Shown: piece after piece, positions 58,130 to 64,000 of the stretch
Layout of the letters: every line of letters begins with the position of its first letter
Numbering within the stretch: the first letter of the stretch is position 1
Origin: Plasmodium coatneyi
Lineage: Eukaryota; Apicomplexa; Aconoidasida; Haemosporida; Plasmodiidae
Reading direction: 5' to 3'
Assembly (NCBI RefSeq): GCF_001680005.1
Contig: NC_033560.1
Span: 871,501 to 935,500, forward strand
Length of the DNA: 64,000 nucleotides
Made by a program: the position numbers and the translations under genes
The notes under the pieces: generated by a model
Told to the model about the DNA's origin: nothing
Databases searched by the model: none
What the model saw: the letters and a program-made list of their open reading frames with translations, nothing else

Positions 58130-60370
58130 TATGCTTAAAAAAATTATATTAGATAAAGACTTTTAATATAATAATTAAAAACAAGAGGCAAAATATATAT
58201 TTTTTTAAACAAATAAATATGTGTATGCGAAATATTACGAATTAAAAATACATAATATAATTTTATACAAATAATTAATATTAATATAGTATCCAAATTA
58301 ATTAAATTAAATATATAATTAATTGAATTATATTAATATATTTTAATAACTGTCTAATAAATTAAAATAATAATTGGAGCCCCGTAAATTAATTTAATAA
58401 AAAATATACTTATATAAATTATTAAATTATATAAAATTAAAATAGTAAATAAAATAATAATAAAATATAAATATACTACATAAAATTAAAATAATAAATA
58501 ATAATAAAATATATTTGAATTAATGGAATAAATAAATATAATAATGAAAAATAAAAATTATATAATGAATCATAATGTAAATAATAATAATATTTAATTA
58601 AATAAATTAATAAAATAAATATATTAAATAAAAATAAAATAGACATATTAATTAACAAATATATTTATTATTAATAAAATAAATAATAATAAATATATTA
58701 AATTATAACTAAATTAAATAATAACATAAATTAATTTATTAAAATTAATAAAAAATATATATAAATAACAAAAAAATATATATATATTTAATTATTGTCA
58801 TTTTTATTATTTTTTTTATATATATTTAAATAAATGTAAAAATACATATAATAATTTATAATTAAAATAAATATATAAATTTATTATTAAAATAATTTTT
58901 CAACTAAATAAATTATGGTAAAATATAATTAAAAATATATTATAAATTAAAGTATAAGTAATTTTTTATAATTTCTGAAATTTAATATATAATTGTATTG
59001 AAATTTAATTAATATGTGTATAATAATATGCGCAAAAACTAAATGAATATATATAACAAATGAATTAATTTAATAAATAGTTATATTAGTGTATTAAATT
59101 AATTAATAAATAAATTAATATATTAAATATTTTAACTAATATATTATTATTAAATAGGAATTTATAAAATATATTACTTATTACATTAATTAATTTAAAT
59201 TAATTTTTTTATTGTTATAGCTATAACAAATGTATTAATAAAAATAAAATAATAAAACAATACTAATTGTTATTTAATTAATAAATATATTTATTTATAT
59301 ATTATAAAAATAAATAATATAATTATTAAAATTTTCAATTATATATATTTGGACAATTAAATAATAAATAATTTTATAATATAAATATATGATTATTAAA
59401 ATAAATTAATGTGTATATATTTATTAAATATACATTTAATAATTAATTATTTTAATTAAATAAAATTTAAAAAAAATAAAGATATTAATATATAATATAA
59501 TAATTAATTAGTGTATTAACTAATTTAATATTAAATAAATAATTAAAGGCAAATTATATATAATATTAAAAAAAAGAAATACACAAATTAAAAGATTAAA
59601 ATAATTAAATTAATATAATATATATAACGTATAATTAATTATATATTATTATTTAATTAATTATTTAAAAATATTGTTTACACATTAAATTAATAATAAT
59701 ATTAAAATAAATAATATATATTGGTTAATTTATATTAAAATAAAAATAAATAATTTAACTATTAAATGATAATAACATTATAATTAATAAATTATTAACC
59801 CCCAATCAACATTTTCCAATTAATAATACTAATTATTTAAATAATATAATAATTAATTTTAATAAATAAATTATATTTATTATTGAAAATTAAATAATAT
59901 ATTAATTGTAATTTAGAAATAATAATTAATTTTAATAATTTAATTAATTTTTGCAAATTAAGTTAAATAATATATTATATTAATAAATCATTTTTATATT
60001 ATTATTTAGCTAATTGTATTAATATTCTATTGAATAAACAAGAATTAAATAATTTTATTTTAAAATTAAATAAAAATATTAAATAATTAATATAAAATAA
60101 ATATCTTTTATATTATTATAATAAAATTAATATGATAATAAAAATTAAATACACGAATTAAAATATATTATTTATAATTAATTTAATTTATTTATTATAT
60201 AAAATATAATATAAATATGACTTATAAAGAAAAAGTCAAGCATATAAACAAATTTATATGTTTTATTTCTTTAAATTATATATATCTAAATTCCTTTTTT
60301 CATTAATTTATTTTAATTAAGTTATAATTTTAATTTAATTATATTTAATTTATTCTATTTATTAAAATAG
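58130..60370. other. Putative centromere (extreme A/T core)
   Basis: About 2.2 kb made almost only of A and T, with isolated G/C and two short GC words (GGAGCCCCG near 58375-58385, AACCCCCAATC near 59798-59808). Plasmodium centromeres are known as single 2-4 kb gene-free zones of about 97% A+T, flanked by several kb of intergenic DNA, and this matches in size, composition and setting. Short AATTAAT/ATTAATA words recur but there is no higher-order tandem array. Identification is by composition and context; CENH3 binding is not visible in sequence. Confidence 0.85.
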
Positions 60371-63309
60371 TATTGGCACATATTTTTTACCATTTTACTT
60401 CCTATAACTCTTTAAGAATTACATTTTCTTCATTAAATTCTGTAAGGTGAAATATCAATCATTTATGAGTTTATTAAATGCTTACTTTTATACTATTTTT
60501 TATTATTTAGTGACTTTTATAATTGTAATATAATGAATATTTTATGTAAAATTATTTTCATACTATGTATATAACTCCAACAAGACTGATAAAAGCATTA
60601 AGTTAAATTTATACTAAATAATAAGCTTTATGTTCGTTATGTATGTAGTGTGTAGTAAGGAATGAAGCTTATTTTCATTTGAAAAACCTTGTCTAAGTAT
60701 ACACTTTCATTTTTATTTCCATGCTAAATGTCCCATAATTAGTTTACTTGAAGAATGGACATTGTAATACAGTATTTTAAAGTTTTTTTGTGTTACCATT
60801 TTTTTAATATAAATAACCGATATGAATGTGAAATATATGTAAAAGGAAGAAAACGAATAATTTGAAGGCATCATTTGTTATTACTTTCTATACAAAATAT
60901 ATATTTAGTAAAATTGTTGCTTAAAGAAGACGTTTTGCACTCTACAAATATTTAGACATATTCATATAACAGGGATTACCCCGAACACAAAGAATTACAT
61001 GTTGATGTTTTCATATTTATGCTTTTGAATAAACTCATATAAAATTTATTTTAGTTTATGTGACCCTTTGACTAATAAGAAAACATAACTATAGTAAGAA
61101 AAAATTAATAAACCTTCTATTTATAAATTTACATATGTTTATTAAGAAGTTAGCATGTTTTCTGTAGGAAGTTAAAATACGTTTTTCCTTGTTCATATAG
61201 AAGATAACTCCCCCCTTTCTTTTAAAAAGCTGCAAACTAAGAAACAGCAAGTGCGCAGAGGCTAATGTGTAATAGTTAAGAGATGAAATATCTGCGTTAA
61301 AATTCTTTAGATTCATATTTTTTATTCATTGTCTATTTTGACTTATGTAAAAAAATGAATGTAGAATTAAAAAACATTATATATAGAATTCATTTGGCAT
61401 GTTCTCCGAGCATTAAAGGAAGTCTTTGAAATTAGTCCAACTGAAAATTTTCCTGGAGCATTAATCAAAGATTATTTTTGCTTTTTGTTTAAATTATAAT
61501 GTTAACATATACTTGTTCAGGACCGAGATCCATTGTTTGCTCTAATGAATGATATATATTCTATAAAATTCATTAGTAAAATATTGTCTATTTAGTTTAC
61601 ATTAACTTCTGTTATGTTATACCATTGCATAAATAGTTGCTGAAGTCCTGAAAATTTTATATTTAGTTCCACCTGAAATAAGATCGTGATAAATATGTTT
61701 TCTATAAAATTGTAATGCTCATCACAGGTAGAGTTAGAAGAACATGTAGGCTGTTTATATATACCAACTTTCCTTCTTTGAGAGATATTATTATATTTCC
61801 CCAATAAGAAAAAACAAGAGTCAGACACGAGAGCTCTTTTGCTAATTATATTTTTGCTGCTCATTAAGAACGTAAAAGTTTTAGATTGTTCGGTGTGCAG
61901 AAAATTTTATGGGTAAAATTTAAAAGAGATAATCTATTATAATTAGGCAAATACAATATACAGTCTATTACCGGTGCAACAACTAGAAATATAAATTGCA
62001 TAAATGTCATTTTCTCTTATTTGCAAAGTTTAAAGAGACTTTTGTGTGCTTGCATGATTAAGAATATTTGTCCTATTCTTTCATTTTTCACGGCATTTAG
62101 GGAAGGAACTGATTACTACCTGTGTACAATACTGAAGTGTAAGTGGCAAATAGGTGATATAACTTTATTTCGTCTTTCAATAATGTATTTATTTGCCCTA
62201 AGACCCACACACTATTACTAACTTATTAACCCCTGTTAAAGATGTACCTTTTCATTTAGATTTTTTGATTAATCGAATTTTACGTAATTCACTTTTTAGA
62301 AAATATAAAGTCTCAATGAAGAATGGACAGCTAAAAAAGAAAATTTAGAAGTTGTGTCACGTATATCAAATGGTAACATCGTATATTCTATATAACAGAA
62401 TATACATATCAGATTTTAAAGTGGAAACGAACCTATGGAGACAAATTTGTCACGTGAGTTTCCCTATATAATTACATTTTTAAAACGTGCCATAATAAAA
62501 AATTTTTATGAATATGTAAAAAATGTGAGAGAGAAGGATAAAAATAATAACAAACATAACTTAAATCCTATTTTGAATACACAATGAGAAATTTCACTTC
62601 CTAAATGCTAACATGTTTCAGATGTTTATTTGATGCCATGAAAACAAGAATAAGCGTTTCCAATTTTTTAGAAAGACTATACTGATATGTTGATATAGAA
62701 CAAAAATTACAATGTTATTCTTATTATTAGTTTGAGAAATTTGTACTATGAGAAAATAAAGATAAATGTGAAGTACGTAGCATTTTATGTATAAACATCA
62801 TTAAAAGAAACAAACAAACGTACATGTAAATATATCATAAAATTGGATTTTCGAAACGCATATGTACCAATTTTATGAAGACGAATTCATCTTAATTATA
62901 ACTTTAAAAAAAATTATGTCAAAACAAGCGTATATTGGACGTTGTCTATTTTCATCTGTTGAATGGATGTTATATTTAGTTCCTATGGCTTGATTCACAA
63001 TTCTAAAAGGGAGGAAAATAGAAAAGTATACATAATGTATTCAAGATATTTACTAACTTTGTAGAATATAATGTATATTACATTTATTTACCTCTAGGAA
63101 TATTTTTCATCATTTTAGTCCAGAAAACAGTTATATACAAATTAAGGTGTGAAAAGAAGTGCTTTCCTCTGTTTTATTTCTTTATTTCACTCTTTCAATA
63201 CCCTAAGTTGTTAAATAAAGGTATTCAGTTGTGCTTAAATGAAATGTTACAACTACATTGTACGTAAGACAAATATGTGAATGAATACATAACGGACTTG
63301 CTTTTCCGT
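60371..63309. other. Pericentromeric intergenic DNA, right flank
   Basis: 2.9 kb of AT-rich, non-satellite DNA between the A/T core and the EF-hand gene. Apart from the weak candidate at 61601-61864 I see no gene. Confidence 0.5.
61601..61864 (-). CDS. Possible small gene or exon, unrecognised
   Basis: An open frame of 88 codons starts at an ATG (61864; MSSKNIISKRALVSDSCFF) and reaches a plausible donor (AAT then GTAAAC at 61600). The composition is more protein-like than that of surrounding frames (CSSNSTCDEHYNFIENIF). A further frame at 61089-61316 (SSLNYYTLASAHLLFLSLQL) might be a later exon, but I could not find a phase-consistent junction. Treat as a weak candidate; in DNA this AT-rich an 88-codon frame can arise by chance. 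Confidence 0.2.
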
Positions 63310-64000
63310 TTACTTGTATATAAAATCATCAAATGATATGTCCTTGTTTTTATTCGCATTGAATTCTACATTCAAAAAGGCATCTACTTCATCTTCTGTC
63401 AGCCTCACACCGGTGCCTGTATTGGAATGAATTTTTTTTGTTTCCTTTTTCTTTAATTGGAAATGTAAGACATAACATGTTTGCAACCAAGGAGTTGCAT
63501 TAAACCGCATTTATGTATGTGGTCACAAATAGACACTTTTAGACTCTTACCCAAGGTCATCAACAAATTTTTTAGCTTCGCAATGGTAATCGTTTTAGCG
63601 CTTTCCCTTGTATGAGCTTGCAGTGACGTTAATAGCAATTTTCCAATATTTTCATCATAGTAAAATTCTTGCATAATGGCGTAGAAATTATTTAAATTTA
63701 GGTTACCGTGTATCCTACATTCTACATTTCGTAAGAGCAAAAATAAATTACAACATTAATGTAATGTTAAACAATATAATGTACAGTATGAACTATTAAA
63801 AATACATAAAAAAAGAGCAAATAAGGGTAATAAAAATATAGGAAATGTTTGTTTCACCGTCCAATAAAGCCTCGGATTCGTCTTTGTTCAGGTATATTCC
63901 AATCGATTTTAGTAAATATATTAGCTGCTTGCCATCTAATCCATTTTTATTCTTATCAAATTCGTTAAATATGGACTCTATTTCCGACCTCTTAATGGCG
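63310..64000 (-). CDS. EF-hand (calmodulin/centrin-like) protein, 3' part
   Basis: The gene enters from the right edge. Visible exons: 63858-64000 (continuing upstream), 63551-63721 and 63310-63416 (stop TAA at 63310-63312); junction phases agree (1, then 1). The encoded part reads SEIESIFNEFDKNKNGLDGK, QLIYLLKSIGIYLNKDESEA, then a divergent middle (IHGNLNLNNFYAIMQEF; AKTITIAKLKNLLMTLG) and a last EF-hand (TGVRLTEDEVDAFLNVEFN, ANKNKDISFDDFIYK). The order of helices matches the C-terminal portion of a calmodulin-type protein. The loops are degenerate: the first has Leu where position 12 should be Glu, and the last begins with Asn and ends in Asp. Calcium binding may thus be weak or lost at these sites. 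The N-terminal exons and any targeting signals are outside the window. Confidence 0.8.

Noticed and set aside
58476..58658. 60-codon open frame inside the A/T core
   Set aside because: Chance frame rich in Ile/Tyr/Leu/Phe in nearly pure A/T DNA.
62021..62221. 66-codon plus-strand open frame near the centromere
   Set aside because: Low-information AT-rich frame without domain, splice partners or neighbours in frame.

Overview
This is a nuclear chromosome segment from a malaria parasite of the Plasmodium knowlesi / P. coatneyi group. The evidence is a SICAvar-type terminal exon and four KIR genes, which occur together only in that group, plus short AT-rich introns, long A/T homopolymers, apicoplast leader peptides and a Plasmodium-type centromere. 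The sequence alone does not let me choose between the two species.

Layout. (1) 1-19.4 kb is a variant-antigen cluster: the last exon of a SICAvar gene (+), KIR-1 (-), a Pro/Asn-rich two-transmembrane gene of unknown function (-), KIR-2 (+, two ectodomains), KIR-3 (+) and KIR-4 (+). The space between and inside these genes is filled with CT-rich/GA-rich satellite DNA, a perfect 17-bp x 20 array and duplicated upstream modules. (2) 20.5-30.4 kb is conserved housekeeping sequence: an unrecognised basic protein (-), an ubiquitin-like membrane protein resembling the plastid protein PUBL (+), eIF3 subunit G (+), an unrecognised single-pass membrane protein (-) and a small unrecognised protein (+). 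(3) 31.3-55.5 kb is a second conserved block: a PGM2/PGAM5-like phosphatase (+), proteasome ATPase RPT3 (-), a LOG/'lysine decarboxylase-like' protein (-), apicoplast ribosomal L10 (+), a USP5/13-type deubiquitinase (-), cohesin SMC3 in 21 exons (-) and a large plastid-targeted helical protein (-). (4) 55.5-64 kb is pericentromeric: about 2.2 kb of almost pure A/T at 58.13-60.37 kb, which I read as the centromere, then the 3' exons of an EF-hand protein (-).

From memory, the gene order in block 3 matches the P. falciparum chromosome 4 stretch that ends in an internal var cluster on one side and the centromere on the other. eIF3G and the PUBL-like gene match neighbours on P. falciparum chromosome 8. 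If so, a synteny breakpoint lies near 30.4-31.3 kb, and unrelated antigen families (var there, KIR/SICAvar here) occupy the neighbourhood of the same core block in two lineages.

Most notable points. The intronic/intergenic satellite appears to have become protein-coding repeats in the Pro-rich gene. A 73-bp sequence is identical upstream of KIR-1 and KIR-4. The deubiquitinase needs a one-base frame change at an A13 run. SMC3 lacks one of the two lysines acetylated in cohesin of model organisms. Exon boundaries were assigned by hand from GT/AG sites with phase bookkeeping; totals come out divisible by three except in the deubiquitinase.
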